A DNA stretch of 11,107 nt from Acidobacteriota bacterium (lineage in GTDB: Bacteria > Acidobacteriota > Polarisedimenticolia > J045): positions 1-11,107 of the forward strand of contig JAJRXN010000418.1 in the NCBI GenBank assembly GCA_024276295.1, in the 5' to 3' direction. Numbering within the stretch: position 1 is the stretch's first letter; each line of letters starts with the position of its first letter. Below the pieces are notes generated by a model. It did not search any database, was not told the DNA's origin, and saw nothing but the letters and a program-made list of their open reading frames with translations. A program made the translations under genes and the position numbers. Of the stretch, positions 1 through 6,771 are shown in pieces.

Positions 1-645
1 GCCATCGCGGCCCGGATCGCCGTGACCGGAACGCCGCGGGTCGGCGACGCCGATCCGCTCGCCCAGCCGAGGCTCGATCGCGAACGGCTGCGCACCGAAC
101 TCGCGCTGTTCGCCGTGCAGGACGTCGCCGGGCGGCGTGGGGTCTCGGATCCGTGCCTGATGCGCGAACTGGCCGCCGTGCTCGACCGGATCGCCGACGT
201 GGCGGCCTCGCTCCCGCAGGATCTCGCCCACCGCGACCTGCACGCGCGCAACCTGATGGTACTGCCGGACGGCGCGCTCGGCGTGCTCGACTTCCAGGAC
301 TGCCTGCGCGCCCCACGGTTCTACGACCTGGCCTCGCTGGCGCGCGACCCCTACGTCGAGCCGGACGAAGACCTCGAGCGGGCGGCGTTCGACGGATGGC
401 GCGAGGAGGGCGCCCCCCCGACGCACGGCGAGGACGCCGCGTTCTGCGCGGCGGCGCTGCAGCGCGACCTCAAGGCGCTCGGCACCTACGCCTACCAGCA
501 GCGCATCCTGCACCGCACCGGGTTCGCCGACGCCGTACCCCGCGCCGAACGGCTCGCGATGCGCGCCCTGACCGGCCTCCCGACCGTCGACCGGCTGGCG
601 ATCGAGGACCTGCTGACGCGGATCGGATTCCCGCGGGTCGCCTGA
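1..645 (+). CDS. AmgK/APH-type sugar kinase, 3' part (5' truncated by window edge)
   Basis: This is the C-terminal 214 codons of a phosphotransferase of the aminoglycoside phosphotransferase/choline kinase fold; the frame is open to base 1, so the start lies outside the window. The catalytic loop HRDLHARN (bases 229-252, catalytic Asp at 235-237) and the metal-binding LDFQD (DFQ, bases 289-297) are intact. The stretch QRDLKALGTYAYQQ after the C-lobe resembles AmgK, the anomeric N-acetylmuramate/N-acetylglucosamine kinase of peptidoglycan recycling, more than aminoglycoside-resistance enzymes. Family members are about 330-360 residues, so about one third is missing. If the AmgK reading is right, a MurU-like nucleotidyltransferase would be expected beside it, to the left of this window. 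It converges on the minus-strand gene ending at 684. The fold is sure; the exact substrate is an inference. Confidence 0.85.
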   Translation, partial: AIAARIAVTGTPRVGDADPLAQPRLDRERLRTELALFAVQDVAGRRGVSDPCLMRELAAVLDRIADVAASLPQDLAHRDLHARNLMVLPDGALGVLDFQDCLRAPRFYDLASLARDPYVEPDEDLERAAFDGWREEGAPPTHGEDAAFCAAALQRDLKALGTYAYQQRILHRTGFADAVPRAERLAMRALTGLPTVDRLAIEDLLTRIGFPRVA

Positions 646-683
646 TCGGCGCGGCGGCGTTTCCACGAGCCCGGCGTGCCGTG

Positions 684-1013
684 TCAGTCCTTCTCCTTGT
701 AGCCCTTCTTCCCGGGCTCGTTCCACGAATAGTATTTCATCTGCAGCGAATCCGGCCGCTTCCGTCGGGAAAGGCGGGTCCTGCCTCCGGTGCCGTAGTG
801 CTGCTCGAACAGATCGTCCTCGCTGCCGTGCAGCATGTCCCAGACCACCAGCACGAGCCAGACGCAGAGCACGATGCTGACCAGCCCCAGCACCTTGGCC
901 CGCGCGTCGTGGGACGTCCAGGCGAGAAAGATGCCGCCGGCCGCGCCGGCCAGCGCCGCGACGACCGCCAGCAGCAGGAGAAGGCGCCTGACGGAAACAC
1001 CCCGCGCGCTCAC
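684..1013 (-). CDS. small two-helix membrane protein, unknown function
   Basis: This is a 109-residue protein that I do not recognise. The frame is open further upstream, but the GTG at 1013-1011 overlaps the TGA of the upstream SDR gene as GTGA. That is a typical coupling signal, with GGGAG about 11 nt before it, so I use that start. Residues about 10-32 and 41-61 are hydrophobic helices joined by a short loop (WTSHDARAK), followed by a hydrophilic tail of about 48 residues. The tail begins acidic (GSEDDLFEQHYG), turns basic (RTRLSRRKR) and ends in KKGYKEKD, so a cytoplasmic C-terminus is likely. The coupling suggests a role with the SDR enzyme, for instance at the membrane, but nothing in the sequence names a function. 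Confidence 0.75.
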   Translation of the reverse strand: MSARGVSVRRLLLLLAVVAALAGAAGGIFLAWTSHDARAKVLGLVSIVLCVWLVLVVWDMLHGSEDDLFEQHYGTGGRTRLSRRKRPDSLQMKYYSWNEPGKKGYKEKD

Positions 1014-1849
1014 CGGTCCGCCGCTCCCGCGTGTCCTCCCTGCCGCCCGACGAACTCGTCCATCGAATGGTTGATCCCGAGCAGATCGAAGATCGCGTCG
1101 TGGATCTTCGGCGGCAGGAACTTGACGAGCGGCACCGTCCGGATCAACCACGGCATCACGAGGCGCGGCCGGTCACGCTCGATGGCCCGCACGATGCGGC
1201 GCACGACGACGTCCGGGTCGAGAATCGGCAGCAGCCACGGAAAGCGCGTCTTCACGCCGGCGAACATGCCGGTGTCGATGTAGTACGGGCAGACGACCGT
1301 CGTCTTCAAGCAGGGATGGTACTTGCGGAACTCCACGCGCAGCGACTCGTCGAAACCGACCGCGGCCCACTTGCTCGCGCAGTAGTCGGCCAGTCGCGCG
1401 ACGCCGACGAAGCCGGCGGACGAGGCGATCGTGACGACGTGCCCGCGACGGCGCTCGATCATGCCGGGCAGGAACGCCCGCGTCGTCCAGAACAGTGCCA
1501 TCGCGTTGACGCGCATCGTGCGCTCGATCTGCTCGTCGGTACACTCGAGAAACGGCCTGCCGGAGACGATCCCGGCGTTGTTGACCAGGATGTCGATCGG
1601 GCCGACCTCGCGCAGCACGCGCTCGGCGGCCTCGTAGATCTCCTCGCGCCGCGAAAGATCGCAGACAAACGTCGCCGGCTTCGCGCCGCCACGCTCCTCG
1701 ACCGCGCGCGCGGTGCCGGCGAGGCCGTCGGGATCGATGTCCCAGAGCACGAGCCGACCGCCCCGCTCCGCCAGCAGGGCCGACATGCCGCGTCCGAGGC
1801 CCGAACCGGCTCCGGTGACGAGGATCGTGCTGTCCTTGATCCGGCTCAC
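1010..1849 (-). CDS. classical SDR oxidoreductase, RDH10/SDR16C-like
   Basis: This is a 279-residue short-chain dehydrogenase/reductase. The Rossmann motif TGAGSGLG (residues 12-19), NNAG (90-93), N115, S143/S144 and the YxxxK pair Y156/K160 make a complete catalytic set. Asp37 at the end of the second strand favours NAD(H) over NADP(H). The C-terminal part (CPYYIDTGMFAGVK, PFL-type loop, GINHSMDEFVGRQ) resembles the animal retinol/17-beta-hydroxysteroid dehydrogenases RDH10, DHRS3 and SDR16C, so a lipophilic alcohol or ketone is a reasonable substrate guess. The GTG start at 1849 is chosen because GGAGGA lies about 7 nt upstream and the protein then begins just before the first Rossmann strand. 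An ATG 14 codons upstream lacks these features. The gene overlaps the next one by 4 nt. Confidence 0.92.
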   Translation of the reverse strand: MSRIKDSTILVTGAGSGLGRGMSALLAERGGRLVLWDIDPDGLAGTARAVEERGGAKPATFVCDLSRREEIYEAAERVLREVGPIDILVNNAGIVSGRPFLECTDEQIERTMRVNAMALFWTTRAFLPGMIERRRGHVVTIASSAGFVGVARLADYCASKWAAVGFDESLRVEFRKYHPCLKTTVVCPYYIDTGMFAGVKTRFPWLLPILDPDVVVRRIVRAIERDRPRLVMPWLIRTVPLVKFLPPKIHDAIFDLLGINHSMDEFVGRQGGHAGAADR

Positions 1850-1865
1850 GGGTCTTCCTCCCGGC

Positions 1866-1889
1866 GTCCCGGGGCCGCGCGTCCGGGAC
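1866..1889 (-). other. hairpin between symporter and SDR genes
   Basis: A perfect 7-bp inverted repeat (GTCCCGG at 1866-1872, CCGGGAC at 1883-1889, 10-nt loop) lies in the 100-bp gap between the symporter stop and the SDR start, just upstream of the SDR ribosome-binding site. It has no T-tract. It may be a weak terminator or an intercistronic mRNA structure. Confidence 0.4.
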
Positions 1890-1901
1890 ACGATGGCACC
1901 A

Positions 1902-1929
1902 CCGCGGCATGCCGCACCGCGGCTTGCCG
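1902..1929. repeat. two 13-bp near-identical direct repeats with a 12-bp palindrome
   Basis: CCGCGGCATGCCG at 1902-1914 recurs as CCGCGGCTTGCCG at 1917-1929, a period of 15 bp with one mismatch. The first copy includes the perfect palindrome GCGGCATGCCGC (1904-1915). It lies in the gap upstream of the SDR gene. It could be a protein-binding site or part of the symporter transcript end. Confidence 0.4.
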
Positions 1930-1949
1930 GCCCATCTTCTCACGATCGG

Positions 1950-3518
1950 TCAGCGGAAGGCGATCACCAGCGCCGCGGTCAGCGCGAGCAGCCCGGCCGA
2001 CAGCACGCGGTAGTCGCGCCAGCGCGGCACGCCGCCCACCTCGGCCAGCAGCGCGCGGCGGAAGACGCCCGCGCGGCGCTCCGGGGACGGTGCGGGGCCG
2101 GCCAGGCTCACCGTGACGAACACCACGGCCCCCGCGAGGAACACGACACCGGGAACGAGCGTGAAGTGGATGTCGAACGTCCCCGTCAGCTCGTCGAGCA
2201 CGAACAGCACGGCCGAGACGAGATGCGCGCCGACGAGACTCCAGAACGCGCCCGTCGCGGTCCCGCGCCGCCAGAGCACACCGAGAGTGAACAGCACGAC
2301 GAACGGCGAGACGAGATAGGCCAGCGCGAGTTGCAGGTAGTTGAACAGCCCCTCGAAGTGCGCGATCGCCGGCGCCAGCATCGCCGCGAGCAGCATGAAC
2401 ACGCCGATCGCCACCCGCCCGACGATCCCGGCGCGGCGGTCGTCGAGCCCCGGCGCGAACGGGCGGATGAAGTCGACGGTGACGAGCGTCGCGGCCGAGT
2501 TGAGCGTCGAGTCGACACTCGAGCGGATCGCCGCGATCAGGCCGGCGAGCACGATGCCGAGCAGCCCGGCGGGCAGCAGCTCGCGGATCAGCGCGGGAAA
2601 AACCAGGTCACCGCGCGGCAGGTCGGGGACGATGCGGATCGCCATCACGCCCGGGAGCACCATCACGAACAGCACGCCGAGCTTGAGCAGTCCCGCAAAG
2701 AGCGACGCCAGCCGCGCGTCGCGCAGGCTGCGCGCGGCCAGCGTGCGCTGCACGATGAACTGGTTCGTGCCCCAGAAGTAGAACCCGAGGATCGGCACGC
2801 CGATCAGCAGACCGGGCCAGGGCAAGTGGGGATCGTCGGCCGGCAGGATCAACGAGAGCCGTGACGGGTCGGTCGCGTCGACCACCGCGCTCCAGTCGAA
2901 ACCGAGCCGAGCGAAGCACAGGAAGGCGATCAGGCACGATCCGGCGACGAGGATCACCGCCTGCACGACGTCGGTGTAGACCACCGCCGCGAGCCCGCCG
3001 GCCGCGGTGTAGGCTCCCGCGAACAGCGCCAGCCCGAATGCGGCGGGCAGCAGGCCGACACCGGGAAAGAACGTGCGGATCACCATCGCCCCGGCGAACA
3101 GGCTCCCCGCGGTGTCGACGACGATGTTCGTCACCAGCGTCAGGGCGGAGAAGTACAGCCGGCAGCGCCGGTCGAAACGCCGCTCGAGAAACTCCGGCAC
3201 GGTCGTGATGCGGCCCTCGAGGTAGAGCGGCAGCAGCAGGGCCGCGAAGACGACCAGCACCGGCGCGGCCATCCACTCGTAGCCGGCGACGGCGATGCCC
3301 CAGGTGTAGGCCGCGCCGGCGAGTCCGATCAGCGTCGTGCTCGAGACGTTCGAGGCGAACAGCGAGACGCCGACCGGGAACCAGCCGAGGCGCCGGCCGG
3401 CCAGGAACAGGTCGTCGCCCCCCTTCGTGCGGCGGATCAGCGCCACCCCGATTCCCAGCACCAGCAGGTGGTAGAGAACCAGGATCGCGATGTCGAGCGC
3501 CGAGAGATGCAGTGTCAT
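1950..3518 (-). CDS. sodium:solute symporter (SSS/SGLT family)
   Basis: This is a 522-residue integral membrane protein with about 13-14 hydrophobic segments, the normal SSS length. Family landmarks occur in order: GDDLFLAGRRLGW (34-46), ASNVSSTTLIG (55-65), VPEFLERRF (107-115), a GGLAAVVYTDVVQ block (174-186), WGTNQFIVQRTLAA (249-262) and AAIRSSVDSTLNSAATL (329-345). Ser333 and Ser334 fall where vSGLT coordinates sodium at the Na2 site. The substrate cannot be told from sequence; the SGLT-like motifs suggest a sugar, polyol or small organic solute. The ATG at 3518 has AAGGAG 16 nt upstream, a long spacing, but no in-frame start lies nearer. It is 41 nt after the upstream cytoplasmic-protein gene and probably co-transcribed with it. 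Arg332, directly before the Ser pair, is unusual. Confidence 0.93.
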   Translation of the reverse strand: MTLHLSALDIAILVLYHLLVLGIGVALIRRTKGGDDLFLAGRRLGWFPVGVSLFASNVSSTTLIGLAGAAYTWGIAVAGYEWMAAPVLVVFAALLLPLYLEGRITTVPEFLERRFDRRCRLYFSALTLVTNIVVDTAGSLFAGAMVIRTFFPGVGLLPAAFGLALFAGAYTAAGGLAAVVYTDVVQAVILVAGSCLIAFLCFARLGFDWSAVVDATDPSRLSLILPADDPHLPWPGLLIGVPILGFYFWGTNQFIVQRTLAARSLRDARLASLFAGLLKLGVLFVMVLPGVMAIRIVPDLPRGDLVFPALIRELLPAGLLGIVLAGLIAAIRSSVDSTLNSAATLVTVDFIRPFAPGLDDRRAGIVGRVAIGVFMLLAAMLAPAIAHFEGLFNYLQLALAYLVSPFVVLFTLGVLWRRGTATGAFWSLVGAHLVSAVLFVLDELTGTFDIHFTLVPGVVFLAGAVVFVTVSLAGPAPSPERRAGVFRRALLAEVGGVPRWRDYRVLSAGLLALTAALVIAFR

Positions 3519-3540
3519 CGCCGGCGGCCGCGGGCTCCTT

Positions 3541-3556
3541 CCCCGTCAGGACGGGG
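3541..3556 (-). other. intercistronic hairpin next to the symporter ribosome-binding site
   Basis: CCCCGT at 3541-3546 pairs with ACGGGG at 3551-3556 around a 4-nt loop. On the minus strand it follows the stop of the 127-residue gene by a few bases and directly precedes AAGGAG (3540-3535), the only Shine-Dalgarno-like sequence for the symporter. It has no T-run, so partial termination, message stabilisation or control of symporter translation are all possible. Confidence 0.4.
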
Positions 3557-3559
3557 TCG

Positions 3560-3943
3560 TCACGGCTTCTTGAGGATGTCCGGGTTGACGCCCTGGCCCG
3601 GCACGACGATCCGCGAGGCCTGCTGGCGCTGCATCTCCCGCAGCTCTTCCATCATCTCCTCGACGCCTTGGCGCACCGCCTCCGGGAACTTCTCGAACGC
3701 CTGCTCGAGACTGGTCGCGTCGATGGCGAACTGCAGCGGCAGCGGCCCTTCGGGCGTCAGGATCTGCGTCGAGCCGAGGAAGATCTGCGCCCGCTTGTCG
3801 TCGGGCGTCCCGTCGGCCCGGACGGGGGTCAGCCGGCGGATCGTCGCCACCTTGAGGTCGGTGAAGGTCTCTTCCCTGTACAGGTTGTCTCGGTCGACCT
3901 CGATCTGGCGCAGGTCCGACCGGCCGCCGGATGGTTCGTTCAC
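3560..3943 (-). CDS. conserved cytoplasmic protein of unknown function
   Basis: This is a 127-residue soluble protein without signal peptide or membrane segment. A GTG start at 3943 is fixed by AAGGAG 6 nt upstream. The frame is open much further upstream across the BtuC-like gene, but that part is only the antisense-like shadow of the permease. Recognisable blocks are NLYREETFTDLKVATIRRL (20-38), a sheet-rich middle with FLGSTQ (55-60), PLPLQFAID (67-75), a helical FPEAVRQGVEEMMEELREMQ segment and the C-terminal RIVVPG. From memory, similar proteins are annotated simply as 'cytoplasmic protein' in several environmental phyla; no function is known to me. It sits between the BtuC-like permease (95-nt gap) and the symporter (41-nt gap), probably in one transcript. 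Confidence 0.85.
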   Translation of the reverse strand: MNEPSGGRSDLRQIEVDRDNLYREETFTDLKVATIRRLTPVRADGTPDDKRAQIFLGSTQILTPEGPLPLQFAIDATSLEQAFEKFPEAVRQGVEEMMEELREMQRQQASRIVVPGQGVNPDILKKP

Positions 3944-4038
3944 GGGATGCTCCTTGGCCCGGTCGGGCTCGGTTCCGGTTCGAGGCAGTCTCGCCGACGC
4001 CGGTACGCGCCGCAAGCCGGCCGGCCGCCCGCGCCCCG

Positions 4039-5070
4039 TCAGGCCTCCATCGTCGACCGCCGCGTGCGGTGCAGCAGAACGAGAAAGAACGGCACCCCGG
4101 CGAGCGCCGTGACGACGCCGACCGGCATGTCGACCGAGCGCGAGACGACCCGCGCCAGCGCGTCGCAGAGCACGAGGAACCCGGCGCCGGCCAGCGCCGA
4201 GGCCGGCAGCAACAGCCGCGCCGGCGATCCGACCAGCCCGCGCACCGCGTGCGGGACCATCAGCCCGACGAACGCGACCGGACCGACGACGCTGACCGCC
4301 CCTCCGGCGGCCAGCGCGATCGCGCCGAAGACGAACAGCCGCGCGCGCAGCACGTCGACGCCGGCGCCGATGGCGTGCTCCTCGCCGAGCGCGAGCGCGT
4401 CGATCACGCGCCGCGCGACGAGCAGCAGCGCGATGCCGGCCAGCACCGGCAGTACGGCGAGCCGGACGTGCTGCCACGAGCGTCCCTCGGCCGATCCGAG
4501 CAGCCAGGCGAAGATCTCGTGGATCCGGTGGCTTCCCGCGGAGAGCAGCATCACCGAGACGAGCGACGACGAGAGACTCCCGACGGCGACGCCGGTGAGC
4601 AGGAGCGCTCCGGGAGTCGGACGGCCGGCGGTCCACGCGATGGCGTACACGGCGCAGAGCGCCACGAGGGCGCCGACGAACGCCAGCACCGGAACGAACA
4701 TCATCTGGACCAGCGCCAGCCCGCTGACGTACGCCGCCACCGCGCCGAGCGACGCGCCGCCGGACAGGCCGAGCAGGCTCGGCGCGGCGAGCGGGTTTTC
4801 GAGGCACGCCTGCAGCGCCGCGCCGGAGGTCGCGAACGCCGCGCCGGCGAGCAGCAGCAGCACGACCCGCGGTGCGCGGATCTGCCAGACGATCGCATGG
4901 ACGAGATCGGGGGCGATCGACCGCGGCTCGAGCCCGAGCACCGCGCGGAATGCATCGAGCGGCGAGACCGTGGCCGCCCCGCCGACGACCATTCCGACCA
5001 GCGCGGCGACGAGGGGCATGCCGGCGAGCGCGCCGAAGAGAACGAGCCGCCGCCGCCGCGACGCGGTCAC
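4039..5070 (-). CDS. BtuC/FecCD-family ABC permease, probably corrinoid uptake
   Basis: This is a 343-residue inner-membrane subunit of a BtuCD-F type importer, with about 10 hydrophobic segments. Family motifs are RAPRVVLLLLAGAAFATSGA (65-84), LQACLENPLAAPSLLGLSGG (86-105), FAWLLGS (187-193), LALGEEHAIGAGVDV (226-240, the loop that contacts the ATPase), VGPVAFVGLMVPHAVR (262-277) and MPVGVVTALAGVPFFLVLL (315-333). The same family also carries ferric siderophores and heme. Cobalamin is inferred from the coupled adenosyltransferase and binding-protein genes. The start is GTG at 5070, overlapping the TGA of the binding-protein gene as GTGA. No ATPase gene follows; the next gene is an unrelated small protein after 95 nt. 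Confidence 0.93.
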   Translation of the reverse strand: MTASRRRRLVLFGALAGMPLVAALVGMVVGGAATVSPLDAFRAVLGLEPRSIAPDLVHAIVWQIRAPRVVLLLLAGAAFATSGAALQACLENPLAAPSLLGLSGGASLGAVAAYVSGLALVQMMFVPVLAFVGALVALCAVYAIAWTAGRPTPGALLLTGVAVGSLSSSLVSVMLLSAGSHRIHEIFAWLLGSAEGRSWQHVRLAVLPVLAGIALLLVARRVIDALALGEEHAIGAGVDVLRARLFVFGAIALAAGGAVSVVGPVAFVGLMVPHAVRGLVGSPARLLLPASALAGAGFLVLCDALARVVSRSVDMPVGVVTALAGVPFFLVLLHRTRRSTMEA

Positions 5071-5957
5071 GGCCCTTCGGGGAGCGCGATCGGCGCGATG
5101 TCTGGGTGGAGCGCCTCGGCCAGACGACGCGCCCCCTCGAGGAGATGCGGGGTGACCGTCGTCAGCAGCCGCGGAGGCATCAGCACGACGCGCCCCTCGC
5201 GGGCGGCGCGGGTCATCGCCAGCGGCGGGTACGCCGCGAGCACCTGCTCGACCGACACGCCAGGCTCGAACCCGAGCAGCAGCACGTCCGGATCGAGGGC
5301 CACCAGCGCCTCGAGGGGCGCCTTGCGGTGTCCCGAGATCCCGAGTTCCCGCGCGGCGTTGACGCCTCCGGCGAGGTCGATCAGCGTGTCGACGGAGGTG
5401 TCGTCTCCGGCGACGACGAGATGCGAGAACGACAGCACGCGCGGAGGCGGCTCGCGAACCGGAGCCACCGCCGCGCGGAGGGCCGCGACCTGCCTGTCGA
5501 GGCGTGCGACGACCTCGCGCGCCCGCGCCTCGACCCCGAGCAGGCGGCCGAGATCACGCAGTTCGGCGCGCATCTCGTCGAGGCTCGCGATCGACCGGAT
5601 CACATGGACCGGCACGCCGGTGCGGCGGATCTGCTCGAGGAACTCGCCGTTGTTCCACGGCGCGGCGATCACGAGGTCGGGGCGGCGACCGAGCACTGGC
5701 TCGACGTGGGCCGCGACGCGCAGCACGTCTTTCGGATAGCGCCCGCGCACATTGCTGGTCGCCTCGTCGTCGGCCCAGGGACTGACGCACGCGACGCGTC
5801 CGACCGGCAGCAGCAGCGCCAGCAGTTCGTCGCCCGCGAGACTGACCGAGCAGACGCGGGACGGCGCGACCGGCGCCGGGGACGCGGCCGCGGCGGCGAC
5901 GCCGGTGCCGAGCATCAGCGCCGCGAACACGGCGAGCATTCGGCGCGGGTCACACAT
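5067..5957 (-). CDS. BtuF-like periplasmic binding protein of an ABC importer
   Basis: This is a 296-residue protein with an N-terminal signal sequence (hydrophobic core residues 7-24, Ala-rich cleavage region about 20-28) and no lipobox Cys. Two Rossmann-like lobes are joined by a long helix (about 126-165), as in the BtuF/FhuD fold. The lobes carry the typical RRPDLVIAAPWNN (91-103) and ALDPDVLLLGFEPG (220-233) strands. Glu86 and Glu216 lie just before these strands, where BtuF-type proteins carry the glutamates that bridge to permease arginines; this is inferred by position. The ATG at 5957 overlaps the adenosyltransferase stop by 8 nt (ATGTGTGA). An internal ATG at 5939, six codons on, would also leave a signal peptide. 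No strong Shine-Dalgarno is seen, consistent with translational coupling. Confidence 0.9.
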   Translation of the reverse strand: MCDPRRMLAVFAALMLGTGVAAAAASPAPVAPSRVCSVSLAGDELLALLLPVGRVACVSPWADDEATSNVRGRYPKDVLRVAAHVEPVLGRRPDLVIAAPWNNGEFLEQIRRTGVPVHVIRSIASLDEMRAELRDLGRLLGVEARAREVVARLDRQVAALRAAVAPVREPPPRVLSFSHLVVAGDDTSVDTLIDLAGGVNAARELGISGHRKAPLEALVALDPDVLLLGFEPGVSVEQVLAAYPPLAMTRAAREGRVVLMPPRLLTTVTPHLLEGARRLAEALHPDIAPIALPEGP

Positions 5958-6516
5958 CGCGGTTCCACAGCACGTCGCCCTCGCCACCGGCGTGGTTCTC
6001 GTAGCGCGCGAGGATGAACAGCAGATCGGACAGACGGTTGACGTACTTCAGGCAGGCCGCCGGAACGGCCTGCTCGCGCGAGAGCGCGACGATCCGGCGC
6101 TCGGCGCGCCGTGCCACCGTCCGGGCCAGGTGGAGCATCGCCGCCCCGGGCGTTCCGGCCGGCAGGACGAACTCGCGCAGCGGTCCGAGGTCGGCGTTGA
6201 AACGGTCGCAGTCCTGCTCGAGCGCCTTGACGTGCCGCTCCTCGACGAGTCCGTGCGCGCCCGGCTCGGCCGCCTCGCGGTCGAGCATCGAGAGCAGGCC
6301 GCCGAGGTTGAGCAGTTCGCTCTGGATCCGCTGGAGCGTCGCGTCGACCGCCTCGTCGAGCCCGGCCGCCCGCGCGACCCCGATCGCCGCACCGAGTTCG
6401 TCGACCGTGCCGTATGCCTCGACCTGCAGGTCGTCCTTGTCGACCCGCCGGCCGCTGCCGAGCGCGGTCGAGCCGTCGTCTCCCTTGCGGGTGTAGATCT
6501 TCGTCAGTCGTGGCAT
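5950..6516 (-). CDS. PduO/MMAB-type cob(I)alamin adenosyltransferase
   Basis: This 188-residue cytosolic enzyme transfers the adenosyl group of ATP to cob(I)alamin, giving adenosylcobalamin. The ATP-binding N-terminus YTRKGDDGSTALGSGRRVDK (8-27) is complete, as are EAYGTVDELGAAIG (33-46), FVLPAGTPGAAMLHLARTVA (116-135) with the following RRAERRIV (136-143), and YVNRLSDLLFILAR (158-171). The RRAER cluster and NRLSD match the active-site region of human MMAB. Length is normal for the family. The ATG at 6516 has GGAGGG a few bases upstream. It heads an overlapping run with the BtuF- and BtuC-like genes, pairing corrinoid import with activation. Other names in use are PduO, CobO-type 2 and ATR. 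Confidence 0.95.
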   Translation of the reverse strand: MPRLTKIYTRKGDDGSTALGSGRRVDKDDLQVEAYGTVDELGAAIGVARAAGLDEAVDATLQRIQSELLNLGGLLSMLDREAAEPGAHGLVEERHVKALEQDCDRFNADLGPLREFVLPAGTPGAAMLHLARTVARRAERRIVALSREQAVPAACLKYVNRLSDLLFILARYENHAGGEGDVLWNRDV

Positions 6517-6525
6517 CGGCCCTCC

Positions 6526-6544
6526 GATCCGGCTCCGCCGGATC
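6526..6544 (-). promoter_or_regulatory. perfect hairpin abutting the adenosyltransferase ribosome-binding site
   Basis: GATCCGGC (6526-6533) and GCCGGATC (6537-6544) form a perfect 8-bp inverted repeat around 3 nt. On the minus strand the hairpin ends exactly where the GGAGGG ribosome-binding site (6525-6520) begins, 9 nt before the ATG. Such placement can modulate ribosome access. I see no cobalamin-riboswitch core next to it. Confidence 0.5.
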
Positions 6545-6559
6545 CCGGCGAACATCCCC

Positions 6560-6599
6560 CGGGAGACTCCCGAAAACACCATGTTGGCCGTGGTGTCAA
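6560..6599 (-). promoter_or_regulatory. promoter-like hexamer and dyads in the adenosyltransferase leader
   Basis: On the minus strand a perfect -35 hexamer TTGACA (6599-6594) is followed by no convincing -10 at 16-18 bp. The same bases form an inverted repeat, ACACCA/TGGTGT (6576-6581 and 6591-6596, 9-nt loop), followed by TTT. Next comes the odd palindrome CGGGAGACTCCCG (6560-6572). This may be a promoter with an operator or a small attenuator-like hairpin; the two readings exclude one another. The rest of the 251-bp gap to the TMTC-like gene shows nothing else I can name. Confidence 0.3.
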
Positions 6600-6735
6600 C
6601 CTCTCGCCACGAGGCGTCGCCCCGCGAGGTGGAGGCACGCGATCGAGCGAACGGACCCTCGAGCCAGAGCTGGCACGGGACGCTCCGACAGCTCCGGACT
6701 GCGATGGAACGAGCCAGCGACCGGCGGGAGGCCGC

Positions 6736-6771
6736 CTGACCGCGCCCGCGGCGGGCCCCGTCGGGCGTCAG
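6736..6771 (-). terminator. possible weak terminator of the TMTC-like gene
   Basis: CTGAC (6736-6740) pairs with GTCAG (6767-6771), and GCCCG (6744-6748) pairs with CGGGC (6762-6766), with a 3-nt bulge and a GC-rich loop. The hairpin includes the stop codon of the minus-strand gene and has no T-run. Confidence 0.3.

Noticed and set aside
3944..4807. N-terminal extension of the 127-residue cytoplasmic protein
   Set aside because: The frame is open, but the translated text is Arg/Ala-rich shadow of the BtuC-like gene. A GTG with a strong ribosome-binding site marks the true start at 3943.
6517..6770. Cobalamin riboswitch upstream of the adenosyltransferase
   Set aside because: I searched by eye for the B12-box and the conserved CCGCAACTG-type core on the minus strand and found neither; this is not a computed negative.
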